A DNA stretch of 64,000 nt from Heligmosomoides polygyrus polygyrus (taxonomy: Eukaryota; Nematoda; Chromadorea; Rhabditida; Heligmosomidae): positions 14,941,466-15,005,465 of the forward strand of contig OX377206.1 in NCBI GenBank assembly GCA_947396885.1, given 5' to 3'. Both the position numbers and the translations under genes were made by a program. Positions 20,936 to 30,844 of the stretch are shown here, in pieces. The notes beneath the pieces were generated by a model that saw only the letters and a program-made list of their open reading frames with translations, was not told where the DNA came from and did no database searches. Numbering within the stretch: the first letter of the stretch is position 1; every line of letters begins with the position of its first letter.

Positions 20936-21544
20936 TTGTTAGTAAAGATTCTAGCATGTTTATCAATAAAGAGAACATTTTGGCCTCGGCAAGGTTCAGT
21001 GTTCGCTTTTTAACCACGTTTTGAACCTCTTGCGGGATGTCGACCAAGCTAGCCTTTGTCGAGTAGAGATACGCCGCTGGCCATTAAACCATGTCTGTCT
21101 TGTGTGCAAATCTCTCATTAGATGCCCTCCATGTGATCCCTTCGTAATGTTTTCTATTAGTTGGAGAAGCATGTCTTGTAGTAGCATCGTTTGACCGTTC
21201 TTTCGTACTCTAGTGATTGCAAGGGTGGAGGAGCAACTGCACTGTAGAAACGGGAAGGGAGGAAGCAATCCTTCCTATCGCGCTCGCAAATCAAGTGAGA
21301 GTGAGCAATACTTCCAAAAATATTAGAAAACATTACAAAGAGATCGCATTTGGATAGCATCTGAAAATAGCCTCCCCAACAAGACAAGCATATGTAGTTT
21401 AATGATCAGCGGCGAATCTCTAAACGGCGAAGTCTAGCTTGATCAACATCGAGCAAGATGTGAAAAACGAGATTCAAATGCGCACAATGCACCCTGCCGA
21501 GGCCAAAATGCATTCTTCATTGACAAAATGCAAAAATCTCCACA

Positions 21545-21610
21545 ACCACACCTTGATCACTCTCGTTCGAGTCCGCGGCGCTATCCACTCGGTCATCCGC
21601 CGAAACGTTT
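21545..21610 (-). repeat. tRNA-like (SINE-type) unit
   Basis: On the minus strand CGGATGACCGAGTGGATAG resembles the A box of the unit at 20,866 and ACTCGAACGAGAG occupies the B-box place, though degenerate. It is likely the same tRNA-derived family in opposite orientation. Confidence 0.35.
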
Positions 21611-21699
21611 GCATTTCTGAACACCACAAGAAGGCGTCAGTTTTGCGTTATCAGCCCATACTGAAGCGGTAGTTTTTTTTTGCAATTTTTGACCTACCC

Positions 21700-22620
21700 A
21701 GAGCCCTCAAACTATGGAAATTAATTTTGTACAGCTAGAGATGGGCCACGTGGACTATAGTATACCCGTACGATCAGTTCACTACAATCAACAATTTTCC
21801 CCAATGATGTATGTGGGCTCAGCTCATTCTGAACACGATTTCGGGAAATATTCCCATGATCTACGACCAGTAACGGCACGTCTAGTTCGCCGTTACCACT
21901 GTATATCACTGAACTTGACTTCTACTCGATGCATCGATAAAGTTTGGGTAATTATTTACCGGTATGTATAGGTTAGAGCCAACGAGTTATTTCACTCCCT
22001 TGCCTACTCATTTCCTTTGCCTGGCTCTATATTCTACTACCGTTCTCATAGGTTCCGTATAATTGTCAAAACATGGTAGTAAGGTGCTCTTTAGAAAAAG
22101 AATACAACCTGACCAGATGAGTGTCACAACCCGCTACAGCTTGTTGTGGCACCATGGCACAGGGGGCTAGAAGCAATAACCCTTCAACGGTGTAGTTGGA
22201 GAGATTAGTTGTAAGATTCAAGAGAATAGAAAGCGTTGACGAAATTCCCACTCAATACCCCGTTCACTGTACTTCTATGTACAATGAAAGAACAATGAAA
22301 GACCGACACACACTTCACTAATCCAAGATTACCATACACCTACCCGGAAGGATAAGAGATAAAGCTGAATTGGACGTGAAACCAAATTCAAATCGAATCG
22401 TTGCCCCTACAATCAATTCCTGATCGTCGGGAAGTGTGGAGTCGTTACTATGATTTTGATTAGATGTACCACAAGCACAGGCATCTGAACTGAACTCATC
22501 CACCTTACAGCCCAGACCTTGCGCAGAGTGACTACCATTTTTAGTTCGGTGCAGTACTTCTTGGTTGGAAGACGATTTAATAATTTGGACCGGGTCAAAA
22601 TGCACCTCCAAAGATTCTTG
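21700..22620 (-). repeat. Family-2 repeat with candidate exon, copy 2
   Basis: This is homologous in patches to 7,860-8,760 and 59,860-60,540. Minus-strand frame 22,440-22,318 reads STLPDDQELIVGATIRFEF, then LSLILPGRCMVILD. It aligns with the DQESIVGG frame near 60,350 and the IVWENEK frame near 8,365. It sits upstream of copy D of the EGF-like family in transcription direction. Domain unknown. Confidence 0.4.
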
Positions 22621-22791
22621 GCCTTAAAAGCACAAAAATTCTGTGGCCATGGGCTAGACCAGCTACCTGATATATGGGAAGCACCTTTGCGTTCCGAGGG
22701 ATCTTATTTTAATCAAAGATTGTCATTAGTTATTTGTTAATAAATACTTTTGCTGAAGATTCTTGAGAGTCCACGAAATTAGTTGCCAACC

Positions 22792-22795
22792 TAAT
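22792..22795. other. Target-site duplication TAAT (left)
   Basis: TAAT immediately left of the left LTR is repeated at 30,839-30,842 immediately right of the right LTR. A 5-bp reading (TAATA) is also possible, because the boundary base is ambiguous. Confidence 0.8.
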
Positions 22796-23128
22796 AATAA
22801 GTGGTTTAGTCCCACTCTCGCGATAATCAATGGCACCGGCGTGCCAGAATCGCGGAAGATTTATCCAAAGCTTCAAGTATTCCTGGATTCAGACCAGCTG
22901 GTTTTCCTAGGTCGACTCGAAGTGAATAAATAAACTTTATCTAAAGCACAATAACGAAACACGCAGAATAAAACACAATGAGCGATCCGAACCCCTCTAC
23001 TAATACCGGTCCGCTTATATACCACATCACCCGCACGATCGTGAGATCGCGCTTACAGTCAAAAGGTCAAGAGAGAATCACCAAATGGCTAAGGGATATC
23101 AGAACTAGATCAAGTGGGTTGCCTAACA
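22796..23128 (-). repeat. 3-prime LTR
   Basis: Read on the minus strand it starts TGTTAGGCAACC and ends CCACTTATT. It is the same length as the right copy, with one difference seen (CCGCTTATAT versus CGGCTTATAT on the plus strand). The start has the canonical TG; the end is not CA. Confidence 0.95.
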
Positions 23129-23142
23129 TCTCCCCCCTGGGG
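23129..23142 (-). promoter_or_regulatory. Polypurine tract
   Basis: On the minus strand CCCCAGGGGGGAGA directly precedes the TGTTAGG of the 3-prime LTR. This is the expected site for plus-strand DNA priming. Confidence 0.8.
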
Positions 23143-23179
23143 TGAAGCGGCGTCCCTGCCGCTGGAGTCGAGATCATAG

Positions 23180-24430
23180 TCAGTAGCGTCGTCCGCGCCC
23201 ACGATAGTATCCACCACGTCCTCGAAGGTTGTAGGGCAGTGCCATCGTCCAACTGCGTATGTTTCCTGGGAAGTTCCTGAATGAGTTGGAATAGGTTTTC
23301 TTCACTCCGCCACGGTTCACTCTCGCTTCCTTTCTGGCTTTGAAATACTTGCGCACTCTGTCTCCACGAGACGAAGACTCGAGCAGCGGCGGTAGAGCAA
23401 CTTCTGCTTTCACGTATTCGATCAGCATTTGCAGGTACTCACTCATCGTCTTTTTCGAGTATGGTTCCGCACTTGATTCCCTTGGGTGCGCCGAAGGCCC
23501 ATGGGACGGCTCAGAAGTGGTTTCCACCATCGGTATGAGACTAACAATATTGTGAGCCATGAGTGCCACTGATTTCCTAGCGAGATCCACTGCTTGGTTC
23601 ATATCCATCCGATTCTGGAAGTATGCTGCTTCTCCACGAGGAGGTGCCACGGCGATAATTTTCGTTCCATTCCGAGCAGCTGATGCGAGAGCTGACGCGA
23701 CTCTACACCATTCCTTTTTCGCGAATGCGACGTCCGACGTAGGTCCACAAATCACACATACGTGCGCATCGGATCCGGTCAGAAGCTCACTGACGTCACT
23801 CAGCTTCCAGTACACTTGGCGCTCCACCATGTTCTGCTTCTTGAACACTGTGTTGATTTCACGGAATCCATCTGGCAGGAGGAGTAGAATTTTCTGCTGC
23901 TGCTTTTCGATGGCGCAAACGTCTTTCCATGAGTTCTGCTTCGCGAATCGGACGCCTTCATTGTTGAGCTCGTTCAGCTGGTTAATAGGGACACCGGTGC
24001 CGCCGTCATGAGAGAGACTGAGAAGAGAACCATCATGCAAGGTGAGGGCCCGAAATACATGGTCACAGCAATGCTTGAAAAACGAAAACGCCTTTTGCAC
24101 GCCCGACACCGTAACCAGAGTATATGAAGGGTCAGTCATCAGAAACCGTTTGCGATCAACATCACGCTCGCTTTCGAAAATTGAAATCAGACGAGCTAGA
24201 CTGAAAATTGTATCGAAGCGAAGGTTTCCCATCGTTTCTCCTGCGGACGGCACGACATCTTGGAACAACTTCTCTCGAATCGAGCAGGAAAAGTCGTACG
24301 TGGCTCCGTTTTTACTATGCAGGCGTCCCGGACAGCGGAAAAATAGACCGAGAGCTCCTGTGTCCTCACCGGTCGGAGTCGCGCTGAAAAAGATACTATT
24401 AACGAATGCTTGACGCCGCTTAACTCTTTT
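23180..24430 (-). other. Post-integrase domain of the polyprotein (SGNH-hydrolase-like?, RGG tail)
   Basis: This is the part of the Gag-Pol frame after the integrase GPY region. It has no transmembrane segment or signal-like stretch, so it does not look like an envelope. A strand-like KILLLLPDGFREI (about residue 1,935), then AHVCVICGPTSDVAF (about 1,975), then GTKIIAVAPPRGEAAYF (about 2,010) and a helix-rich tail follow the order of alternating strands and helices seen in SGNH/GDSL hydrolases (block I GDS, block III GxND, a PP-containing loop). If so, the block I Ser and the block III Asn are replaced. The last 20 residues are a Gly-Arg-Tyr-rich tail (RGRGGYYRGRGRRY), typical of RNA binding. 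Assignment to SGNH is inference from pattern only. Confidence 0.45.
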
Positions 24431-27400
24431 TGTTTTTGTTATTATCGGTTCACTAGAAATTTCAGGCGGAACAGTAATTAACGTGTCCATCGGGACTCTT
24501 ATTGGCTCCTCCTTTTCGTTTATATGGGAAATAAGAGCGGAGTTTTGGCTTGCTTCGATGACCCTATAGGGTCCTGCCCACGGTTCACAAAGCTTTGGAA
24601 ACTTCCTGCTGGCTTTTTCTCTAGGCAGTTTAAGAAACACTCTGTCTCCTATTTTAGGTAGTTTCTGCGGATCTACTTTATGTCGCGCATCATAGATTTC
24701 TTTCATTTTGTGCTTGTAGCCCTCATTCAACTCGCGCGCACAATCCTGTGCTAGGCGAATACCAGCTAGCAACTCATGCTTGTAGTCGTCAGTAGCAACA
24801 TGATTGAACGACAACTTGTCGCTAGGTATCACGTTAGAGGGATAGTTGGGATCCATAGCGTGTAGCAAATAAAATGGGCTCTCCCCCGTAGCGTCGTGTG
24901 GTGCCGCGTTATAGGCAAATACCACCATAGGGAGAAGCAGATCCCAGTCTGCTGGTATTATAGTCTTCTTACGGAGCATTCTACTTATTGTCCCTATTAC
25001 TCTTTCTGTCATACCGTTCTCTCTGGGGTTATAGCCCTTCGTTACCGACTGCGCTATACCCGTAATCTCACATATACTGGATAGAACGGAATTTATGAAT
25101 TCAGGGCCTTGGTCAGAATGTATGCATTTAGGCCACCTACACCCGTCACATATCCATCGTTCGAATAAGGTGCGGGCAACAGTACGTGCGCTTTTGTCGG
25201 GAATCGGATACGCACCGACGAATTTCGAGAAGTGGTCTATAACAACTAGCGCATATCTGTTTCCCCTTTCTGTCTGTCCGTACTCCACCAGATCTATCCC
25301 AATTAGTTCATATGGAGCGCTGGTTGTGAACGGCCTTAAGGGTGGGGTATGCATTTCATGGGCTCTTGCTAAGAAGCATCTGTAGCATTCCTTGGACCAC
25401 TTCGCAATATCGGCCTCCATTCCTTCCCAAAACACTGTCTTCTTTAACTGCCTGTACAACTTGCGCCCATTTAAGTGTCCTGCCATCGCACCACTATGCG
25501 CTTCGTCGAACAGCTGTCTCCTCTTCGATTTTGGTACTACTCTTACAGAATTATTTTCCAGCATCATTTTCAGATCACCGTTGTCAATGAAGAAGTCTGC
25601 AACTCTGAATCTCCGCGCACACCTTGGCAGTTTTACTTCCTTGTGATCCAAATGGGCTTTCGAATCACTTATGAGCTGCTTATAATCGTCGTCCTGCTGC
25701 AGTTCTCGCAACCATTCGCGATCCTCCACAGCTACCTCACAAATTATCAAATCTTCTTTGTGTTCCGTTGGCAAGTCCTCGTATGGTAGCTCTACAGCAC
25801 TACGGGACAGAGCGTCCGCGACGGAGTTAGCTTTTCCAGCGACGTACTCAATCTTTAAACGATACTTTTGGACTTCTAGTGCCCATCGAAGTACTCTAGC
25901 CGATATGTTTGTCCTGTTGAACAGGCAGGTCAGCGGTTGGTGGTCGGTTCTTATGACTACGTTCAATCCATAGATGAAGAAGTGAAATTTCTTCAACGCG
26001 AACACTACCGCTAGTGCTTCCAAATCCGTTATGTGGTAGTTTTTCTCTGCCTTTGTTAGACCCTTTGAAGCAAAGAAGATGGGATGCAGAAGTTTATCAT
26101 TGCCTTCTTGACACAACACGGCGCCGAGCCCTTCCTTGGAAGCATCCGTATAGATAATGAAAGGCTTGGTCCCATCCTCGGCCGCTGCCACGTTGGGTTG
26201 CGCCAGCACCGGAGCAGTTGTCATGGCTTTCTTCAGGGCTTCAAAGCTCTTCCTTTCTTCGTCACCCCATTGCCAGTTATTGTTAGGACTGGTCAAGCGA
26301 TAGAGGCATTTGGCCATTTTGGAGAATCCCGCAATGAATTTCCTATAGTATGATGCCATTCCTAGGAATGTCCGCAAGTCGGCCACACTTTTTGGAGCAG
26401 GATAATCCACGATCCTCTGTATCTTATCTGGGTCCGCACCTACGCCGTCTCTGTGTATTCGATGTCCCAAAAAGGATACGCTCTCCTTCAGGAACTCACA
26501 TTTTTGCGGTTTCAGGCGAAGGTTGGCCCTTCGAAGCGCTTCGAATACCAACTTCATTACTTGGTAGTGGCGCTCTAACGTTTCTGTTGCGATCAGAATA
26601 TCGTCGATGTAGACGGATACTTCACCATCTTCCACATCCAATCCTTTTATCACTGTGTCCATTAGGCGTTGGAAGACTGCAGGGCTCGTTGAAAGTCCGA
26701 AAGGTAGTACCGTGAACTGGAATAGTCCTTCGCTTGTTGTGAAGGCACTTTTCCGCTTTGCGTCTTCCGTTAGCCTAATTTGCCAATACCCGGATGCGAG
26801 ATCCATCGTCGAAAAAACTTTCTTCCCGCTTAGGCTTTGCAAGACGGCGTCAATAGTCGGGAGAGGATAAGAGTCCTGACGGGTTACTTTATTTAACTCC
26901 CTGTAGTCTATGCAAAGCCTTAGGGTTCCGTCCTTCTTCTTCACCAGGACGACTGGCGAAGCCCACTCTGATGAGCTTTCCTCTACAATTCCTCTCTGTA
27001 CCAGGTCCTTGATAATTCCTTTAAACTCTTTCCTCGCTCCAATCGGGATTGGTCTTGTTTTTTGTTTTATGGGTCTGTGGTCGCCTGTGTCTATTTCCTG
27101 GACCACCAAGTCTGTTTGAGTCAATTCGGCATCCGTCACTGCAAAGACATCGCTGTAGGATTCTATTATCGCTACCGCTTCCTCTGCTAGGGGCCCATTC
27201 CTTTGAACCATTTCCTTCAACCTTTTAAGTCTTTCGGTGACCGTGTCCCATTTCTTCGGTTGTACCAGATCCAACATATCACTGTCTGGTTCGATGTGCT
27301 TGGGTTTTATCCATTCCTCATTTCTCCATTGACCGATTACGTCACCCTCCTTAAACACCATACCTTGCTTGGTGTTGTTGAGTACGGGAATGTCTACCTC

Positions 27401-29707
27401 GTTCTCATCTGATGCCCTACAAACCCCATCTGGGACGGCTGGGTTTGCTGAACACAGAACAGGATCTTTTAGTGAAGCTGCGCATGTGACGGTAAGCATT
27501 TGGATTCCACCAGAAGGAATGAACACTCGCCGTTTCACCCTCGCTTCTGGTTCATCTCCATTATTACTCACAGAGTTTGATTTGACGGCAGCTTCTTTTA
27601 CGTCCTTTTCCAACCTTAAATTAAACGCTTGTAGCGCATTGGTTCCCAGAATAACGGTTTCGTCTGCACCTTTACCAACATATGCCGCTACGTACTGCTG
27701 CTCTCCATTTAGTTTTACGGCTACTCTGACGGTATCCAGGAACGACATCTCATTTCCTGACGCGTCGCGAATCCGTACTTTGGGGCACGGTATCCGTTGA
27801 ATGTAATTGTCCAAGTTTTCGCCTGCGTCTATAGCCCTTTTTAAGAGTCGCACAGGGATTATCGTCGTTTGTGATCCAGTATCCAAGAGAGCTGTTGCGT
27901 CTAAGCCCACAATCGAGATGTTGACAAGCGATCTCTCACCGAAAAAATTGTCTTCACTCTCTTCCCGTATCGTTTTCAATGTGCAAGTCCACTTTTCCAC
28001 CAGCGAAGCATATGCTCCCGGAGATCGCCGCCGATCCTCCATGCTTGCCTCGCGCGGTGGACTTACATTGCCATTACATTCCCTTGCAAAGTGACCTGGT
28101 TTGCCACACTTGAAACACGAACGTGGCTCCTTTCCTTTGCTGCCTTTGGTCAATTGGGTGTTTCCATTCTCTGTTTTTAATCGGACCTCCTGCTGACTTC
28201 TATCGGGGTTATTGTGCAGTTCCCTGCCGGCACTTTCCACAGAGGTCCTATCCTCACTCATGGGGAACTTAGGCTTATTCGTTTTTGACCATCTGCCCAA
28301 GTACCTAGACATCGAGGTCCGCCTTTCTGCGTTTCTACAGTCCTCCGCAATTTTGATACTTCTTTCCAGACGCAGCGCCACCTCTTTTACCTTTTCGTAA
28401 GCCTCTTCCGCTGCGCTGGTTTCCAAGGCCTCCGTCAAGCAGTAACTACCGTTCCAATTAGAAAGCTGTCTGCATAAAATCTCAGCTTTTTGGAGCGCTG
28501 TTACCTCTCGGGGCACATCAGGGTACGCCTTATTGAATAACCTTTCCAATACTAGGCAAAACTCGCCTACTGACTGGCCATCCCTAAGTGCTAGCTTACG
28601 GAGATCTGCTAGTGCCTTTACTCTTTCGCTATTTGAATCAACACACATGCGTTTTTTCATGGCTTCTACCACTTCATCAAACCTCCCATCGCGCACTTCC
28701 CTAGGCAGCGTTTCAAATACAGTAAGGGCGGATCTACGAAGAAAGCTTTGAAACAGCTGTAAGCGGCTTGAATCTTTCCATTGATTCCTTGGATACTTAA
28801 TTTCAAATGACCGCAAAAAGCTTTTGAAACATTCGTTCGGTTTACCCGAAAATGGTTGGACATCTGGTAATGCCAACGTTCGAATATAGTCGCTCATTGA
28901 AAATTTATCAGTGTTCTCACCGATGTCCGACCAGCGTTGTGCTTCGGGATTGTTCGCGTATTCTCCGGTCTGCATATTCGAGCAGGATCTTTGGGTCGAT
29001 GGCTTCCAAGTCGAGGCCGGCGATTCCTGAAATGAAACATTTCGTCTCGACTGACAATCTCTTTCTCCTGCACTATGTGACATACCGGTCTTTGCGGCTT
29101 CATGGTCATCCTTTGGTGCGCGCTGCAGCTTCTCCACCTCTTGTCTCAGGGCTTCCACCTGAAATCTCTCACTTTGTAATTGCTCCTGCAATCTTTCACA
29201 CTTTCCTCTTTGAAAACGCAACGCGCTTAAGATTTCCTCTAGCCTTGCGTTTACCATGTCCTCCGGACATTCAAGCTGGGTGCTAACTCTCCTAAGCGTG
29301 GCGCTCATCTCCTCAAAAGCGTCCATGTAACGCCTAAGCTGGCTCGCTTCCCCAATTTGCGCAGCCTCCAGTAGCTCGCCTATGTCGTCCTGCACCCTTG
29401 ATCCGCATAGTTCGCATAATTCAGACAGCGAGCTTTTTACGATTTCTTTCACCAACGCGCTCTGCTCGTTAACCGCGCTCGCCACGGTATCCCTTCTCGG
29501 GTCGTCTGTGCGCATCGTTTTAGCCAGCTCAGTGTCACATGTAATAGCTATCGTACTAATCTGCGCTGTTATTCTCTGCGCGCACTTTTCAAACTCTTTA
29601 GTGAAACTCACCCCAGGGTCTGTTCGGGTCTCCTCCAAATCCATTTCGTCGTGTGACTGCGAATATGACGGCGCAGACGAGAGCTCTTCCTGAGCGCGAC
29701 AGTCCAT
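23180..29707 (-). CDS. Gag-Pol polyprotein of the Ty3/gypsy element, with extra C-terminal domain
   Basis: The frame runs 2,175 codons from the first ATG (29,705-29,707). A GTG 32 codons upstream is not a likely start in a eukaryote, and a TAG lies at 29,828-29,830. Domains in order: a coiled coil near residues 120-200; a retrotransposon capsid-like region near 268-430; a CCHC zinc knuckle (CFKCGKPGHFAREC) at about 531-544; aspartic protease with DTGS at about 609; reverse transcriptase with CIDYRELN and YIDD (Tyr about 1,033); RNase H with TDAS (Asp about 1,188); integrase with an HHCC-like N-terminus and the D, D, E triad at about 1,472, 1,532 and 1,568 (D-x35-E); a GPY motif at about 1,712. 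Roughly 415 more residues follow before the TGA. All catalytic residues I can check are intact. It is expected to form cytoplasmic particles and integrate cDNA in the nucleus. Confidence 0.95.
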   Translation of the reverse strand: MDCRAQEELSSAPSYSQSHDEMDLEETRTDPGVSFTKEFEKCAQRITAQISTIAITCDTELAKTMRTDDPRRDTVASAVNEQSALVKEIVKSSLSELCELCGSRVQDDIGELLEAAQIGEASQLRRYMDAFEEMSATLRRVSTQLECPEDMVNARLEEILSALRFQRGKCERLQEQLQSERFQVEALRQEVEKLQRAPKDDHEAAKTGMSHSAGERDCQSRRNVSFQESPASTWKPSTQRSCSNMQTGEYANNPEAQRWSDIGENTDKFSMSDYIRTLALPDVQPFSGKPNECFKSFLRSFEIKYPRNQWKDSSRLQLFQSFLRRSALTVFETLPREVRDGRFDEVVEAMKKRMCVDSNSERVKALADLRKLALRDGQSVGEFCLVLERLFNKAYPDVPREVTALQKAEILCRQLSNWNGSYCLTEALETSAAEEAYEKVKEVALRLERSIKIAEDCRNAERRTSMSRYLGRWSKTNKPKFPMSEDRTSVESAGRELHNNPDRSQQEVRLKTENGNTQLTKGSKGKEPRSCFKCGKPGHFARECNGNVSPPREASMEDRRRSPGAYASLVEKWTCTLKTIREESEDNFFGERSLVNISIVGLDATALLDTGSQTTIIPVRLLKRAIDAGENLDNYIQRIPCPKVRIRDASGNEMSFLDTVRVAVKLNGEQQYVAAYVGKGADETVILGTNALQAFNLRLEKDVKEAAVKSNSVSNNGDEPEARVKRRVFIPSGGIQMLTVTCAASLKDPVLCSANPAVPDGVCRASDENEVDIPVLNNTKQGMVFKEGDVIGQWRNEEWIKPKHIEPDSDMLDLVQPKKWDTVTERLKRLKEMVQRNGPLAEEAVAIIESYSDVFAVTDAELTQTDLVVQEIDTGDHRPIKQKTRPIPIGARKEFKGIIKDLVQRGIVEESSSEWASPVVLVKKKDGTLRLCIDYRELNKVTRQDSYPLPTIDAVLQSLSGKKVFSTMDLASGYWQIRLTEDAKRKSAFTTSEGLFQFTVLPFGLSTSPAVFQRLMDTVIKGLDVEDGEVSVYIDDILIATETLERHYQVMKLVFEALRRANLRLKPQKCEFLKESVSFLGHRIHRDGVGADPDKIQRIVDYPAPKSVADLRTFLGMASYYRKFIAGFSKMAKCLYRLTSPNNNWQWGDEERKSFEALKKAMTTAPVLAQPNVAAAEDGTKPFIIYTDASKEGLGAVLCQEGNDKLLHPIFFASKGLTKAEKNYHITDLEALAVVFALKKFHFFIYGLNVVIRTDHQPLTCLFNRTNISARVLRWALEVQKYRLKIEYVAGKANSVADALSRSAVELPYEDLPTEHKEDLIICEVAVEDREWLRELQQDDDYKQLISDSKAHLDHKEVKLPRCARRFRVADFFIDNGDLKMMLENNSVRVVPKSKRRQLFDEAHSGAMAGHLNGRKLYRQLKKTVFWEGMEADIAKWSKECYRCFLARAHEMHTPPLRPFTTSAPYELIGIDLVEYGQTERGNRYALVVIDHFSKFVGAYPIPDKSARTVARTLFERWICDGCRWPKCIHSDQGPEFINSVLSSICEITGIAQSVTKGYNPRENGMTERVIGTISRMLRKKTIIPADWDLLLPMVVFAYNAAPHDATGESPFYLLHAMDPNYPSNVIPSDKLSFNHVATDDYKHELLAGIRLAQDCARELNEGYKHKMKEIYDARHKVDPQKLPKIGDRVFLKLPREKASRKFPKLCEPWAGPYRVIEASQNSALISHINEKEEPIRVPMDTLITVPPEISSEPIITKTKRVKRRQAFVNSIFFSATPTGEDTGALGLFFRCPGRLHSKNGATYDFSCSIREKLFQDVVPSAGETMGNLRFDTIFSLARLISIFESERDVDRKRFLMTDPSYTLVTVSGVQKAFSFFKHCCDHVFRALTLHDGSLLSLSHDGGTGVPINQLNELNNEGVRFAKQNSWKDVCAIEKQQQKILLLLPDGFREINTVFKKQNMVERQVYWKLSDVSELLTGSDAHVCVICGPTSDVAFAKKEWCRVASALASAARNGTKIIAVAPPRGEAAYFQNRMDMNQAVDLARKSVALMAHNIVSLIPMVETTSEPSHGPSAHPRESSAEPYSKKTMSEYLQMLIEYVKAEVALPPLLESSSRGDRVRKYFKARKEARVNRGGVKKTYSNSFRNFPGNIRSWTMALPYNLRGRGGYYRGRGRRY

Positions 29708-30220
29708 CTCGCCAGTTCTGTAAGTGAAATTACGATCAACGTTCGGTGAGACTGTGCACGAGTCACGACCACACGACGCACGAGTACGTACCACAAGAAT
29801 CACGGAGCAACAGAAACACTGAGACGACTATGAGTGGATCGCTAGGTTGGATGGCAAGTTCAAAAAAATCCACTTAACCGAGACTGATCGATACTCGACA
29901 AATCTTGGGCCTTCTTTTTCGTTTCGCGCGTTCCTTGCACCCGTCCTGGGACCCGCGCTCTTGCCTCTGGACAACAGCCAAAACGATCGGCTCAATCGAT
30001 TGCCTCCTTCACGTATTGCTCAGCCGTCCTCCGTTCACCCAGTTCACCACGATGCTTGATGTGGGAGACTGGTAGCTTCGCTGGCCCGGATATCGGCCAC
30101 ACACGGCCTCCAGGCTCTTCGACTCGTCCACGGGCCCTCTACTTTGTTTCCTTAGGGTTGCTCCACCTAGGCCTGAGCTCGGGACCAGCTGCGGTTTGGC
30201 CTCAAATAAGTCGCTCAACT

Positions 30221-30460
30221 GACCTGAATGTCAACCACACACGTGGGCTTCAGGCGCTTCAGGTCTCAAATAAGTCGTGCTTTGGCCTGAATATCGACCA
30301 CACCCGTGAGTTTCAGGCTCAACCGGTCCCAATTAAGTAGTTTGATTGGCCTGAATCTCAACCACACACGTGGGTTTCAGGCTCAACCGGTCCCAATTAA
30401 GTAGTTTGATTGGCCTGAATCTCAACCACACACGTGGGCTTCAGGCTAAACCTATCCTCC
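30221..30460. repeat. 64-bp tandem repeat in the retroelement leader
   Basis: Four units begin at 30,221, 30,284, 30,348 and 30,412 (period 63-64). Each has GGCCTGAAT, TCAACCACACACGTGGG, TTCAGGC and, in the middle two, TCCCAATTAAGTAGTTTGAT. Each unit contains CCTGAA ... TTCAGG, an inverted pair that can fold into a stem around CACACACGTG. Confidence 0.9.
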
Positions 30461-30488
30461 TTTCACTTCGACCTCACCTTCCAGCCAG

Positions 30489-30505
30489 CTGTGGTTCGGC
30501 CCCCA
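30489..30505 (-). promoter_or_regulatory. Primer-binding site (candidate)
   Basis: Read on the minus strand, TGGGGGCCGAACCACAG follows the end of the 5-prime LTR directly. The initial TGG pairs with the CCA end of a tRNA. The matching tRNA was not identified. Confidence 0.6.
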
Positions 30506-30838
30506 AATAAGTGGTTTAGTCCCACTCTCGCGATAATCAATGGCACCGGCGTGCCAGAATCGCGGAAGATTTATCCAAAGCTTCAAGTATTCCTGGATTC
30601 AGACCAGCTGGTTTTCCTAGGTCGACTCGAAGTGAATAAATAAACTTTATCTAAAGCACAATAACGAAACACGCAGAATAAAACACAATGAGCGATCCGA
30701 ACCCCTCTACTAATACCGGTCGGCTTATATACCACATCACCCGCACGATCGTGAGATCGCGCTTACAGTCAAAAGGTCAAGAGAGAATCACCAAATGGCT
30801 AAGGGATATCAGAACTAGATCAAGTGGGTTGCCTAACA
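30506..30838 (-). repeat. 5-prime LTR
   Basis: 333 bp, the partner of 22,796-23,128. On the minus strand it contains a TATA box, TATATAAG, at 30,724-30,731, about 110 bases into the LTR, which fits a pol II promoter for the full-length transcript. Confidence 0.95.
30724..30731 (-). promoter_or_regulatory. TATA box in the 5-prime LTR
   Basis: TATATAAG on the minus strand, preceded by GTGATGTGG and followed by a GC-rich segment. The identical motif is present in the 3-prime LTR. Confidence 0.6.
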
Positions 30839-30844
30839 TAATAG

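Larger units (their letters stand above)
29708..30505 (-). other. 5-prime leader of the LTR element
   Basis: About 800 bases lie between the 5-prime LTR and the first ATG. The part from 30,221 to about 30,460 is a tandem repeat (separate entry); 30,084-30,120 looks like an older, diverged unit. The rest shows no frame or motif. Its length suggests a structured packaging/translation leader, which is inference. Confidence 0.6.
22796..30838 (-). mobile_element. Ty3/gypsy-type LTR retrotransposon, near-intact, 8,043 bp
   Basis: Two direct LTRs of 333 bp each (22,796-23,128 and 30,506-30,838) bracket one long minus-strand Gag-Pol frame. The polymerase order is protease, reverse transcriptase, RNase H, integrase, which places it in Ty3/gypsy (Metaviridae). 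A TAAT duplication flanks the element, a purine tract abuts the 3-prime LTR and a TGG-initiated primer site abuts the 5-prime LTR. I see only one LTR mismatch (23,031 versus 30,722 region, C/G) and no stop or frameshift in the frame, so insertion looks recent and the copy could be functional. The layout (single fused frame, long C-terminal extension) is reminiscent of nematode gypsy elements. The exact lineage needs a tree. Confidence 0.95.

Noticed and set aside
23180..24430. Envelope gene of the LTR element
   Set aside because: No signal peptide, no transmembrane anchor, no cleavage-site pattern, and it is fused in frame to integrase.
23340..29800. Many plus-strand open frames across the LTR element
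   Set aside because: They are antisense to the long Gag-Pol frame and have no signals or domains.
29708..29803. Extension of the Gag-Pol start to a GTG at 29,803
   Set aside because: GTG is not a normal eukaryotic start; the first in-frame ATG is at 29,705-29,707 and nothing in the extra 32 residues looks like Gag.
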